DNA of 51,935 bases from Chloroflexota bacterium. GTDB taxonomy: Bacteria; Chloroflexota; Anaerolineae; Aggregatilineales; Phototrophicaceae. The DNA is taken from the NCBI GenBank assembly GCA_011523515.1, contig WTGO01000130.1, forward strand, positions 1 through 51,935, read 5' to 3'. Below the pieces are notes generated by a model. It did no database searches. It saw nothing but the letters and a program-made list of their open reading frames with translations, and had not been told where the DNA came from. Each line of letters opens with the position of its first letter. The first letter of the stretch is position 1. Shown here in pieces: positions 19,211 to 30,699 of the stretch. Position numbers and translations under genes: made by a program.

Positions 19211-19239
19211 CTGGCAGCGCCTGTCGCTTGGTCTATAAT
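19211..19239 (+). promoter_or_regulatory. Promoter of the polysaccharide block
   Basis: CTGGCA (19211-19216) and TATAAT (19234-19239) with 17-base spacing, about 120 bases ahead of the first nucleotide-sugar gene. Confidence 0.55.
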
Positions 19240-19276
19240 GTCGCTGTCATCCTCTGTCTTTAGGTGAGGAATCGCC

Positions 19277-19330
19277 ATGCTTCAACTCGCGGGCGCCAGG
19301 TCGACAAGTCGCTATACTCCGCCACGATAG
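19277..19330 (+). CDS. Possible 17-residue leader peptide
   Basis: A short frame reading MLQLAGARSTSRYTPPR has an unusually good ribosome binding site (AGGTGAGGA) and lies between a good promoter and the first polysaccharide gene. It could be a regulatory leader peptide, or chance. It matches no family that I know. Confidence 0.2.
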   Translation: MLQLAGARSTSRYTPPR

Positions 19331-19365
19331 ATCATGCTTGCGGGCAACGCTGAAGGGTATAGGTT

Positions 19366-21312
<1,947 letters not shown>

Positions 21313-21313
<1 letters not shown>

Positions 21314-22110
21314 TGCCGGCGCTGCGCCTGATTGATACGCATTGCCACCTCAACTTCAGCAGTTACGATGAGGACCGAGAAGCGGTCCTGCGTCGCGCGC
21401 GTGCCGCCGGGGTCGATCGCATTATCATCCCGGCTGTTGATCTGGCGAGCGCTCAGCAGGCGCTGGCCCTGGCCGCTCGCTACGCGGGCCTGTACGTCGC
21501 GGTCGGCGTGCATCCCAACAGCTGCGGCGACTTCAGCCCGCGCATGCTGCATGAGCTGCGCCGCTTGTCGCGCCAAGAGCACGTGATAGCCATCGGCGAA
21601 ATCGGGCTGGACTATTACCGGGACAGATGCCCCGCAGCGAAGCAGCGGCGCGCGCTCGAGCTGCAGCTTGGGCTGGCGGCGGAGTTGCAACTGCCGGTCA
21701 TCCTGCATAATCGCGAAGCAGCGGACGACCTCATCGCTATTTTGGTCGCCTGGGCGCCTTCTGTTTCGCCGGTCATGACAGCGCGCCTCGGCGTTCTGCA
21801 TTCGTTCTCCGCTTCAGCAGAAGTGGCGCAGCGCGCGCTGGATCTGGGCTTCTACCTCGGTTTCACCGGGCCCATCACCTACAAGAATTCCGACGAGTTG
21901 CGCGCCATTGCCGCGGGCGCGCCCCTTGACCGCGTACTCATCGAGACCGATGGCCCTTTCCTGGCGCCGCAACCGACGCGCGGCAAACGCAATGAACCAA
22001 GCTTCGCGCGCTACGTCAACGAGCGGCTCGCGGCGTTGAAGGGCCTGCCCGTCGACGACATGGCGCGGCGGACCACCTTGAACGCCGAGCGGCTTTTTGC
22101 CCTGCCGTGA
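21313..22110 (+). CDS. TatD-family metal-dependent hydrolase
   Basis: This is a 265-residue TIM-barrel deoxyribonuclease/hydrolase of the TatD family. Metal ligands are seen in DTHCHLNF, GEIGLDYY, ILHNREA, VLHSFS and the terminal IETDGPFLAP, in the correct order. Members act as 3'-to-5' exonucleases or D-aminoacyl-peptide hydrolases; the substrate here is unknown. TGATG overlap with gmd implies coupled translation although the function is unrelated to polysaccharide. Confidence 0.94.
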
Positions 22111-22190
22111 AAGTGGACGCTTCCGCTCTCGATTTCGTCTGAAGCCTGCTAAACTGCGACTAGCGTGACATCAATACGGACTGATTCCTG

Positions 22191-23117
22191 GTGCGCCTCT
22201 CGATTATCGTTGTGAACTGGAATGTTCAGGATATGCTGGATAGTTGTCTGGCGAGCATATTCGCAGCCGATCTCGCGCCGGGCAGTTTCGAGATTATCGT
22301 GGTGGATTCGGCCAGCGACGACAACAGCGTCGACCTGGTCCGCGAGAAGTACCCGGCGGTCGTATTGCTGGCGCAGGCCGAGAATGTCGGTTTCACGCGC
22401 GGCAATAATATCGGCTTGGCGCAAGCGCGGGGTGATTACCTACTCTTACTCAACCCCGACACCGAAGTCAGCGGCAGCGCGCTTGGCTTGCTGGTCGGTT
22501 ACTTGGAGGGGAATCCCGGCGTTGGAATCGTCGGCCCGCATACGCTCAACAGCGACGGCAGCCATCAGTCGACGCGCCGGCGTTTTCCCACGCTGATGAC
22601 CGGCGTATTCGAGAGTACCTGGCTGGCCGCGGTCGCGCCTGCCGGCATAGAGCGCGAATACCGGCTGCTCGAAACCGCCGATAACGACATCATTATGGTC
22701 GACTGGGTGCAGGGATCGGCGTTAATGCTCCGGCGCGAGCTGTATCGGGCTATCGGCGGGCTTGACGAAGCCTACGTAATGTATTCTGAGGAGCTGGACT
22801 ACTGTCGCCGCGCCAAATCAGCCGGCTGGCAAGTCGCCTACCACGGCGGCGCGATCATCACGCATCACGGTGGCAAGAGCAGCGAACAAGTGGTGGCGCA
22901 AACGCTTGTCCACTTTCACACCAGCAAATTGCGTTACTTCCGAAAACATCACGGGTTTGGCCACTACATATCGCTGCGCTGCATTTTACTGCTGCAATTC
23001 GCGTGGCAATTGGCGCTTGAAGCCGTCAAAGGCGCGCTGGGCCACAAACGCGGACTAAGAGCCGAGCGCGTCCGTCAGTACTGGCAAGTCCTTCAGAGCG
23101 GCCTGAAGGCGAAGTGA
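22191..23117 (+). CDS. Glycosyltransferase family 2 (rhamnosyltransferase-like)
   Basis: This is a 308-residue inverting GT-A glycosyltransferase. The N-terminal SIIVVNWN, the nucleotide-binding VDSASDDNS, NVGFTRGNNIG and the metal-binding LLLNPDTEV form the typical GT2 series of the WbbL/rhamnosyl type. GGLDEAYVMYSEELDYCRRA supplies the acceptor-side catalytic acid region. It starts with GTG. Placed after the GDP-deoxyhexose genes, it probably adds such a sugar to a surface glycan. Its TGA overlaps the next gene's ATG. Confidence 0.93.
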   Translation: MRLSIIVVNWNVQDMLDSCLASIFAADLAPGSFEIIVVDSASDDNSVDLVREKYPAVVLLAQAENVGFTRGNNIGLAQARGDYLLLLNPDTEVSGSALGLLVGYLEGNPGVGIVGPHTLNSDGSHQSTRRRFPTLMTGVFESTWLAAVAPAGIEREYRLLETADNDIIMVDWVQGSALMLRRELYRAIGGLDEAYVMYSEELDYCRRAKSAGWQVAYHGGAIITHHGGKSSEQVVAQTLVHFHTSKLRYFRKHHGFGHYISLRCILLLQFAWQLALEAVKGALGHKRGLRAERVRQYWQVLQSGLKAK

Positions 23118-24238
23118 TGCGGATCGGGTTGATCAGCGGGGAATTCCCGCCCATGCCCGGCGGCGTCGGCGACTTCACGCGGATTCTGGCGGAAAACATG
23201 CAAGCGCAGGGACACGATGTCTATGTGCTGAGCCGCGCGGGGGGCGCTCACGAGCAGCTGTCGGTCAGCACAGTTGGCGGCTGGGGCGCCGGGCGCCTGC
23301 TTCCGATTCGACGCTGGGCGCGGCGCTATGCCCTAGATATCGTTAATCTGCAATATCAGACGGCGGCCTACGATATGTCGCCCTTTATTCATTTCCTGCC
23401 TGATGCTATTGGCGTGCCGGTGGTAACCACATTTCACGATCTGCGCCATCCTTACCTCTTCCCCAAAGCGGGTCGGCTGCGTGATTGGATCGTGATGCGG
23501 CTGGCGCGGGCCTCGCGGGGCGTGATCGTAACTAACCGCGAAGATGAACAGTTGCTGCAGTCCGTAACTAAGCGCCGGATGATTCCCATCGGCAGCAGCA
23601 TCAAGCGCAGCGCGCTTGCTACATCGGAACGAGCGGCCTATCGCCGGCGTCTTGGCGCAGAATACAGTCTGCTGCTGGGACATTTTGGCTTTGTTCGGCC
23701 GACCAAGGGGGTAGACCATTTGATCGAGGCGCTGGCGCGTATAAGAAACAGCGGCAGCAGTGTGCAATTGGTCCTCATCGGCGAGCGCAGCAACACGGTT
23801 GATGGTGACGCGGACAGCCGCTATCTGCTCGCATTAGACGAGGCAATCCGCCAGCACGGCCTGGAAGATGCTGTGCATGCTACGGGTTACCTCCCCGACA
23901 ACGAGGTGTCGGCCTGGCTCAGCGCGGTCGATCTTGTGGTGCTGCCATACCTGGACGGCGCCTCATTTCGGCGCAGCAGTTTGATCGCGGCGCTGCATCA
24001 AGGTTGTGCCATAATTACTACCGTACCCTTTGTCACGGAGCCCGCCTTTGACCACGGTGAAAACTTGTGGCTGGCGCCGCCGCGGTCAAGCGAGGGCATT
24101 GAAAACGCGGTTCTGCATTTGCTGGCCGAGCCTGAGCAAATAGGTGTTCTGCGCGCCGGTGCCGAGGAGTTGAGCAAGACATTCGACTGGAACGGCGTCA
24201 CTTCGAGCACGCTAGCCTTCTACCGATCGTGTCTTTGA
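23117..24238 (+). CDS. Glycosyltransferase family 4 (GT-B fold)
   Basis: This is a 373-residue retaining GT-B enzyme. It opens with GLISGEFPPMPGGVGDFT, a classic GT4 glycine-rich start, has LGHFGFVRPTKGVDHLIEAL at the beginning of the C-terminal Rossmann domain, and ends with the donor-site region. The usual E-x7-E motif is weak around VVLPYLDGASFRRSS. It is translationally coupled to the GT2 gene (GTGATG overlap) and abuts the next membrane protein gene, so the three form one polysaccharide operon. Confidence 0.9.
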   Translation: MRIGLISGEFPPMPGGVGDFTRILAENMQAQGHDVYVLSRAGGAHEQLSVSTVGGWGAGRLLPIRRWARRYALDIVNLQYQTAAYDMSPFIHFLPDAIGVPVVTTFHDLRHPYLFPKAGRLRDWIVMRLARASRGVIVTNREDEQLLQSVTKRRMIPIGSSIKRSALATSERAAYRRRLGAEYSLLLGHFGFVRPTKGVDHLIEALARIRNSGSSVQLVLIGERSNTVDGDADSRYLLALDEAIRQHGLEDAVHATGYLPDNEVSAWLSAVDLVVLPYLDGASFRRSSLIAALHQGCAIITTVPFVTEPAFDHGENLWLAPPRSSEGIENAVLHLLAEPEQIGVLRAGAEELSKTFDWNGVTSSTLAFYRSCL

Positions 24239-26485
24239 TTGCGAACGCGGATGAATAAAGCCGAAGCGTTGATCCACAATGCGGACGTCCGCGCCATTGC
24301 CGCGCTGATTATATTATGGCTGCTGTTTTTCTGGCGCCTCTTCACGCCCATTACTTCGGACCAGGTATCGCTGGCCAAGGGCGATTTTTCCGGCCAGTTT
24401 GTCGCTTTCGGCGCTTATCAGTATCAGCGACTGTCACAGGGCGAAATCCCGCTCTGGAATCCCTACAACAATGGCGGATTGCCTTTTATCGCTGATACGC
24501 AGGCTGCCGTTTTCTATCCACCGCGCTGGCTCACCATCGGTCTCAGCTCGCTCGGCGGCGGCTGGAGCTACAACGCCTTGCAGATGGAAATGACGCTGCA
24601 TGCGCTCTTTTGCACCTTCTTGATGTATCTATTTGTTCGGCGGCTGACGCTGGCTGATCCGCGCAGCCATTTGGCTGCCTTCTGCGCGGCGGTAATTATC
24701 GGCTACGGCGGCTTCACGACGGGTTACCCCCTCCTGCAGCTCGCCGTGCTGGAAGCGGCGATTTGGTTGCCGCTGGCAGCTCTGGGCGTCTTGGAAGCGA
24801 CCCGCGAGCACCGGATCGCGCCGCGCTATCTTGCGCTGGCGGGGTTCAGTCTGGGCATGTCCTGGTTGGCCGGGCATCCGCAGACGAGTTGGTTCCTGAC
24901 TTATGTCGTTGCCGCTTATTTGGCGTACCGCTGTTACGCCCTACGCCTGGGCTGGCGTCTGTTTCTCGGCGGCCTGTCGCTATTGTCGGCAATCGCGTTT
25001 GGCGTCACAGCGGTAACACTGCTGCCCGGCCTGGAATACTTGCTGCTGACAGCGCGCGAAGAATTGGGCTTCGCCGCCAAGGGCAACGGCTTCCCAATCA
25101 GAGACCTTGCGCAATTCGTCTTCCCGGGCTCTGTGAGCCTGTGGTCGCCACTGTACGTTGGGCTGCCGGCGTTGTTTTTCGCAGCCGTCGCCGTCTTTCG
25201 CAACCGGGGCGACAGTCGATTTTGGCTGGTCGTTGCTGTAGTGGGCCTGCTGCACAGCCTGGGCGACAACAGCGCCTTCTACTCCTTGAGTTACAACTTC
25301 GTCCCGGGACTGCGTTTTTTCCGCGGACAGGAACGGGCGGCTTTTGTCGTCGCCAACAGCATGGCGATTCTGGCCGGTTTGGGCATCGCAGCCGCGGCGT
25401 CCTGGCCCAATCACTTGTACCGTAAACGAGCGATCCGAGTGTGGGCCGCATTCACCGCACTGGTCGCCGGGGTCGCGCTGGCGGCATTCTTCGCCTGGAC
25501 AGCTGACCCCGTTACCTGGGATGATCTTTTCAGCATCGTAATGCGCAGCGCGCTGGTTTGTAGCGTTATACTACTCCTGCTTCGCCGCTTGATGGCGGAT
25601 CCCGGCCGCCTGTCGTATCAGCTAGCCTTGATAGCGCTGGTCGCCTTCGAGCTATTCTCGGTCAACATGGATCATCCGGCGGTCTACGACTCCGTGCCAC
25701 ACGGCCAGCACCTGAGCATGGCGCGGCCTCGTCTGGTGCAGCGCATCCTTGACGACGGCGGCGACCAGCCTTTCCGCGTAGATGGATTCATCGGTCTGGA
25801 AGACAATCACGGCAGCACCTACGCTGTGATGGATATGCGTGGCATCAGCCCGCTCTTCCTCAAGGGTCCATACCACATTATTCACCGCAACTACGTGAAC
25901 AACCCCCTGGCTTGGGAGCTCTTCGCCGTCAAGTACGTCTTCAGTCACCAGGAGTCGCTGCCAGTACCAACGCAGGTCGTCGGCATCGACCATGAGCCCG
26001 ACGGCTCGGTCTTCCTGCATCGCCTGAATGATCCGCGCCAATTCGCCCGGCTCTATCATGCGGCCGACGTCGTGGATAGCGACCAGTGGGCGCGCGAACT
26101 GATGGACGACCCGCGTTTTGACGAGCGCGAAAAAATTGTCGTGCATCAGCCGCCCAAGCTTCCGCTGTCAGACCAGGCGCCGGCGGGCAGCGTACACGTC
26201 GTGTCATTCGCGCCGGAAGAAATCGTGCTGGAAATCGACACCGCGGAAAACGCTTTGCTGTCGTTGTCGCTGGTTGACCATCCGGGTTGGACGGCCCAGA
26301 TCGACGGCGAGCCGACCCGCATTTTGCGCGCTTACGCTGGCCTCAGCGCGGTCGAGACCCCGGCTGGCCAACACAGGCTTATCTTGCGCTTTTCGCCGCA
26401 GAGCTTTCATATCGGCGCGGTCATCAGCGCGACTGCCTGGATCGGTCTGGCGCTCCTCGCCTTGCGCTTTCTGCTCAGGAGATGA
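24239..26485 (+). CDS. YfhO-like polytopic membrane protein
   Basis: This is a 748-residue integral membrane protein with about a dozen hydrophobic segments, then an extracytoplasmic beta-rich C-terminal region (from about residue 520) and a last membrane helix at the end. The LWNPYNNGGLPFIADTQ segment after the first helix and the closing region with LSLSLVDHPGWTAQID are typical of YfhO/PMT-like proteins. These are GT-C fold proteins thought to use lipid-linked sugars to glycosylate wall polymers. The frame opens at a TTG directly after the previous stop; an ATG at 24251 is equally possible. Confidence 0.82.
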   Translation: MRTRMNKAEALIHNADVRAIAALIILWLLFFWRLFTPITSDQVSLAKGDFSGQFVAFGAYQYQRLSQGEIPLWNPYNNGGLPFIADTQAAVFYPPRWLTIGLSSLGGGWSYNALQMEMTLHALFCTFLMYLFVRRLTLADPRSHLAAFCAAVIIGYGGFTTGYPLLQLAVLEAAIWLPLAALGVLEATREHRIAPRYLALAGFSLGMSWLAGHPQTSWFLTYVVAAYLAYRCYALRLGWRLFLGGLSLLSAIAFGVTAVTLLPGLEYLLLTAREELGFAAKGNGFPIRDLAQFVFPGSVSLWSPLYVGLPALFFAAVAVFRNRGDSRFWLVVAVVGLLHSLGDNSAFYSLSYNFVPGLRFFRGQERAAFVVANSMAILAGLGIAAAASWPNHLYRKRAIRVWAAFTALVAGVALAAFFAWTADPVTWDDLFSIVMRSALVCSVILLLLRRLMADPGRLSYQLALIALVAFELFSVNMDHPAVYDSVPHGQHLSMARPRLVQRILDDGGDQPFRVDGFIGLEDNHGSTYAVMDMRGISPLFLKGPYHIIHRNYVNNPLAWELFAVKYVFSHQESLPVPTQVVGIDHEPDGSVFLHRLNDPRQFARLYHAADVVDSDQWARELMDDPRFDEREKIVVHQPPKLPLSDQAPAGSVHVVSFAPEEIVLEIDTAENALLSLSLVDHPGWTAQIDGEPTRILRAYAGLSAVETPAGQHRLILRFSPQSFHIGAVISATAWIGLALLALRFLLRR

Positions 26486-26488
26486 CTC

Positions 26489-27934
26489 GTGCCCAGGGCC
26501 AATGCAGTGACAATCTGGATCAGCCGCCTGGATCGCCGAAGGTATGCGATCGCAGTGGGCCTGTGCCTGGGCATTACTGGCGCGGCTATCGGCTTGTTGA
26601 TCGCCGGGCTGGGACCGCTGCTGGCGATGGCGGCGTTGCTTGGTCTGCTTGCCGGCCTGTATGTCATCACTGACGCGCGTATCGCGCTTTACGGTATCGT
26701 CCTTATCGTATTGCTGCTGCCATTCGGGATTGTGCCGGTCAAGATCGCCATCACGCCGACGCTGCTGGATCTGGCTATGGGCGGCTTCCTCCTGGTTTAC
26801 CTCTGCCAGTGGATGACAGGACGCCGCGGCGACATTAAGCTGACGGCGGCGCATGCGCTGATCGCTGTCTACCTGATGTGGCTGGCGCTCGCCTTCGCTC
26901 TGGGCTTGCGACACGCTGGGCCCACCTCATCTACCTTGCGTCAATTCGCCGAGACGATTCTGAGCATCAGCCTGGTTTTCATCCTCGTCGATCTGCTGCG
27001 AAGTCCGGATATGCTCAGGCGTCTGGTGCTGGTGATTCTGCTGGCGATTGGCGCGCAAGCCTTGCTGGCTGTTGCGCTTTACGCCGCGCCCGATAACTTG
27101 GCCGAAACGCTGTTGGTGAGACTATCCCGCATTGGGTATCCGGCCGGCGGAGTCATCCGTTATATTGAGGACAATCCGGCCCTGCGTGAACGCGCCATCG
27201 GCACCTGGGTCGACCCCAATGCGCTCGGCGGCATCCTGGCGACCGCGGCCATCATTATCGCGCCGCAAATCGCCTCCAGAAAACCGGTCATCCGCCAGCG
27301 GTGGCTGACGCTGCTGATTTTCCTGCTGGTTGCCCTGGCGCTGATCCTGACGGCGTCGCGCGCGTCCTTCCTGGCGCTGCTAGCCGGTTTGCTTGCCATC
27401 GCGATTGTGCGCTACCGCCGTTTGCTGCCGCTGCTGCTTGTGGCGGTGCTGCTCTTTCTGGTCTTGCCGCAAACCCAAGACTATCTCGATCGGCTGGTCC
27501 AGGCATTTCAAGGCGCCGACCTGGCGACGCAAATGCGCCTGGGCGAATGGAAAGACTCGCTAAACCTGATTGCACGCTATCCCCTGGTGGGCGTAGGCTT
27601 CACGGGTACGCCCGATATCGACATTTATGCCGATGTCGCCAACATGTATCTGATGATGGCCAATCAGATCGGCTTGACCGGCCTCATAATTTTTCTGATT
27701 GCGATGGGAGGCGTATTCGTTTACGGCGCGCGCGCCTGGAGCGCCGCCAAAGCGCGCTCGGACTTCGCCGCCATTCATCTGGGCTTCCATGCCGCGCTGA
27801 TCGCCGGCTTGGTCAACGCCGTGGCCGACTTGTATTTCTTCCGGCTCGACTTCCAGTCGTCTATTACCTGGTTCTGGCTAATCGTCGCGCTCTGCCTCGC
27901 CAGCTCGCGCCTGGCGCGGGAAATGGCGAGGTAA
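26489..27934 (+). CDS. O-antigen ligase-like (Wzy/WaaL) membrane protein
   Basis: This is a 481-residue membrane protein with about 11-12 helices. A large extracytoplasmic loop between helices contains GTWVDPNALGGILA and, later, YPLVGVGFTG, which are characteristic of the O-antigen ligase/polymerase family. It probably polymerises or attaches the polysaccharide built by the upstream genes. The start is GTG; AGGAG lies inside the end of the previous gene, only three bases away from its stop. The GC-rich native block ends here. Confidence 0.88.
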   Translation: MPRANAVTIWISRLDRRRYAIAVGLCLGITGAAIGLLIAGLGPLLAMAALLGLLAGLYVITDARIALYGIVLIVLLLPFGIVPVKIAITPTLLDLAMGGFLLVYLCQWMTGRRGDIKLTAAHALIAVYLMWLALAFALGLRHAGPTSSTLRQFAETILSISLVFILVDLLRSPDMLRRLVLVILLAIGAQALLAVALYAAPDNLAETLLVRLSRIGYPAGGVIRYIEDNPALRERAIGTWVDPNALGGILATAAIIIAPQIASRKPVIRQRWLTLLIFLLVALALILTASRASFLALLAGLLAIAIVRYRRLLPLLLVAVLLFLVLPQTQDYLDRLVQAFQGADLATQMRLGEWKDSLNLIARYPLVGVGFTGTPDIDIYADVANMYLMMANQIGLTGLIIFLIAMGGVFVYGARAWSAAKARSDFAAIHLGFHAALIAGLVNAVADLYFFRLDFQSSITWFWLIVALCLASSRLAREMAR

Positions 27935-27982
27935 AATTGCGGTAAACAACATAGTACACCGCCAAACAGAGTCTACACCTAA

Positions 27983-28005
27983 ACAGTGATTTCTATCGTC
28001 ACTGT
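27983..28005. repeat. Short inverted repeat between ligase gene and OLD gene
   Basis: ACAGTGA and TCACTGT form a 7-bp stem around a 9-base loop. It has no T-tract, so it is a weak terminator candidate; it may instead be a protein site at the left border of the AT-rich insert. Confidence 0.35.
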
Positions 28006-28070
28006 CCTGGATTTCTTGGTGTAAGATAGGCGATGGATTAGATCGAAAATAGGCGGCGGACGGAGAGGCG

Positions 28071-30128
28071 ATGGAGTTAAAGAGCTTTCGTGTGAGATGT
28101 TTCAGATCTATCAAGGATACTGGTTGGATAGATGCGAGTAGAGTAACTGCCCTTATAGGAACTAATGAAAGTGGCAAGTCAAATGTGCTTCTTGCGTTAT
28201 GGAAGTTCAAACCAGCGCGCGACGGGGCTATAGATCTACTTGCAGATTGCCCTAGGTCAATCTACCACCGGATTAAGGACTCAGAACAGAAACCGACATT
28301 TGTAGAGGTTCAGTATGAACTTTGCGAAAGCGACGCTGAAACAATATCAGACTTGGTAGGACGGCCAGAGCAAGAGGTGTCCAAAGTGCAACTGAGTCGA
28401 AGTCTCGACGGCACATTACGTTTCTCGTTTCCTGATTCGTGCATTGAAAAGGAAATGCTAGTCAAACCGATTTCCAAAGTAGCCAAGGTTGCAATTGGTA
28501 AACTGGATTCGATCGATACGAACACTGATCGAGATAGCACAGCCAAAGCAAACCTTCAGAACACCATAAAAGATGCAACAAGTAGAATTCAAGAAACCGC
28601 CGACAAGCTGGCATGCATCCGCGAGTTCTTTGGCAACGAATCTCGGTTGGGGTCGTCGGAAGACACCGCAATCGCCGCAATCTATGACTCCTTCCTGTTG
28701 GAGTTGATTGCATCCGCCGTATATGACCTTGCTCCACATTCTGTCTATTACGCAAACTATGGAAATCTCGACTCCGAAATTTACCTTCCTCACGTTATCG
28801 AAAATCTAGATCGCGAAGACTTACGTGGCGTCACCGCTGAGAAAACACGAACATTGAGAGTTCTGTTTGAGTTTGTGAAGCTGAAGCCAATTGAGATTCG
28901 CGATTTGGGCCGTGAATCCGAATATCCGAACAACCCAAGCCAAGATGAACAGATTCAAATTGAAGCGAAAAACAAGAAGGAACGTGACATACTTTTACAA
29001 TCTGCGTCAACCAGTCTTACTCAGGACTTCCGTGACTGGTGGAGACAAGGCAACCACAGATTCAGATTTCAGGCGGATGGCAATCACTTTCGCATATGGG
29101 TATCAGACGACGTAAGACCTGAAGATGTTGAACTTGAAAGTCGCAGCGCAGGTCTACAATGGTTCTTGAGCTTCTTCCTGATATTTCTGGTTGAATGTAA
29201 AGGTTCTCTAAAAAATGCAATCCTACTGTTGGATGAGCCGGGAGTATCGTTGCATCCGATTGCTCAGGAAGATCTGTCCGGGTTCTTTGACAAGCTCTCT
29301 GAAGACAACCAAGTATTTTACACATCACATTCGCCGTTTCTGATCAATGCTGATCAGCTGGATCGTGTTCGCACCGTCTACTATGATGACGTTGGTGAGG
29401 ACAAGGGACTGACAAAGGTTTCCGCCGATTTGCGTGTGAAGGAAAAGTCTAAGGGTCAGATAAAGTCCATATATGCTGTTTATGCAGCGCTCGAAATCTC
29501 AGTCTCTAAGTCGCTGCTCTTGGGGAGCTCTCAGATAATTGTGGAGGGACCGTCAGATCAACATTATCTGAGTGCGATAAAGTCGTTTCTGATTGGTCGC
29601 GGGCTAGTCAAGCCCGAGAGAGAATTGTTGTTCCTACCTACGGGAGGCGCAAGAGGTGTCAAGGCAGTTGTTCCTATAATCGCTGGAAGAGATGGAAAAC
29701 TACCCATCATAGTTTTGGATGGCGATGATCCCGGTAAACAGACAGCCAAACGGTTGAAGGGTGACCTCTACGCTGGTCAGACGGAAAGAATTATATCGTT
29801 GTCTGACGTTGTCGGAGTTGATGAGGCAGAAGTTGAAGACTTGATCCCAACCAGACTCTATGCTTGGGCAGTAGTCCGAATGCTAGGAGTATTGGCGTAC
29901 GATGTAGAAGAGGAGTTCACCGAATACATAAATGAAGACGATCCAAACGTTGAACAGGTAGAACGATACGCGAAAGAGTATGCAATTGATCTGCCTGAAG
30001 GCTGGAAAGTTGATGTCGCCAAGCGAGTTAAGGAGCGACTTTTGTCGAAAAAGTTTACAGATGATGATATGGAAGAAGAGGTAGTGGTGTGGCAGAAACT
30101 GTTTGAAATGTTCAATGACGAGGCCTAG
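28071..30128 (+). CDS. OLD-family ATPase with TOPRIM nuclease domain
   Basis: This is a 685-residue protein with an ABC-type ATPase split by an insert and a C-terminal TOPRIM domain, as in OLD nucleases and the GajA subunit of Gabija. Walker A is GTNESGKSN (Lys36), a helical stretch with coiled-coil character covers about residues 145-185, and Walker B is ILLLDEPGVSLHP (Asp388, Glu389). The TOPRIM glutamate is in IIVEGPSD (near 492) and the acidic pair is Asp550/Asp552 in VLDGDDPG. No GajB-like helicase or reverse transcriptase is adjacent, so it looks like a stand-alone OLD. Codon use is visibly AT-richer than the flanking genes, which suggests transfer. The role is probably phage or plasmid defence. 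Confidence 0.9.
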   Translation: MELKSFRVRCFRSIKDTGWIDASRVTALIGTNESGKSNVLLALWKFKPARDGAIDLLADCPRSIYHRIKDSEQKPTFVEVQYELCESDAETISDLVGRPEQEVSKVQLSRSLDGTLRFSFPDSCIEKEMLVKPISKVAKVAIGKLDSIDTNTDRDSTAKANLQNTIKDATSRIQETADKLACIREFFGNESRLGSSEDTAIAAIYDSFLLELIASAVYDLAPHSVYYANYGNLDSEIYLPHVIENLDREDLRGVTAEKTRTLRVLFEFVKLKPIEIRDLGRESEYPNNPSQDEQIQIEAKNKKERDILLQSASTSLTQDFRDWWRQGNHRFRFQADGNHFRIWVSDDVRPEDVELESRSAGLQWFLSFFLIFLVECKGSLKNAILLLDEPGVSLHPIAQEDLSGFFDKLSEDNQVFYTSHSPFLINADQLDRVRTVYYDDVGEDKGLTKVSADLRVKEKSKGQIKSIYAVYAALEISVSKSLLLGSSQIIVEGPSDQHYLSAIKSFLIGRGLVKPERELLFLPTGGARGVKAVVPIIAGRDGKLPIIVLDGDDPGKQTAKRLKGDLYAGQTERIISLSDVVGVDEAEVEDLIPTRLYAWAVVRMLGVLAYDVEEEFTEYINEDDPNVEQVERYAKEYAIDLPEGWKVDVAKRVKERLLSKKFTDDDMEEEVVVWQKLFEMFNDEA

Positions 30129-30186
30129 AAGCTCTTCCAGCGAGATAGCTCTCAAACATTCTAATAGTAGACACTTCATCATACCG

Positions 30187-30215
30187 TTGCATTCAACGCC
30201 GAATTGGTCTAGCAT
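30187..30215 (+). promoter_or_regulatory. Promoter of rpsF
   Basis: TTGCAT (30187-30192) and TAGCAT (30210-30215) with 17-base spacing, about 80 bases before rpsF. Confidence 0.45.
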
Positions 30216-30296
30216 TGCCAACCTACAACTGAATCACAGCTTTCCGCTCCGCAACGCGACGAAATGCGGGGCTATGATCCGAGGAAAGGAACACGC

Positions 30297-30611
30297 ATGA
30301 GAGACTATGAACTGACGTTCATTATCCGCATCTTGCCTTCAGACGAAGAAGTTAACCAAGCCATCGACCAGGTCATCAGTTTCATCGAACTTGGCGACAA
30401 TGGCGTGGTTAAGAGCGTCGACCGCAAATTGTTCGGCCGCCGCCGCCTGGCCTACGAAATCAAGGGCCAACGCGAGGGCCACTACGTCTTCATCAAGGCG
30501 TCGATTCAACCCGAGCACCTGGTCGAGCTGGAAACGGAGCTAAAGCTCTTTGATTCCGTGCTGCGCTACTTGCTGGTGCGGGAAGAAGGCGAAGTAAAAG
30601 CCACCGCCTAA
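30297..30611 (+). CDS. rpsF: Small ribosomal subunit protein bS6
   Basis: This is bS6, 104 residues, of the 30S platform, where it binds bS18. The sequence runs from MRDYELTFII through VVKSVDRKLFGRRRLAYEI to VLRYLLVREE, all typical. AAAGGA precedes the ATG; an in-frame ATG at 30264 adds nothing conserved. In most bacteria the next gene is ssb, but here only 88 bases of non-coding sequence separate it from rpsR. Confidence 0.97.
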   Translation: MRDYELTFIIRILPSDEEVNQAIDQVISFIELGDNGVVKSVDRKLFGRRRLAYEIKGQREGHYVFIKASIQPEHLVELETELKLFDSVLRYLLVREEGEVKATA

Positions 30612-30699
30612 ACATGGCCCGCGACCGACAACCGCGAGAAATGGCGCGTCGACTGGCGCGGCCGAAATCCCCGCAAGAGACCAATGGAGAATTTGAGAC

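Noticed and set aside
28071..30128. Gabija system
   Set aside because: The GajA-like architecture is present but no UvrD-like GajB lies on either side.
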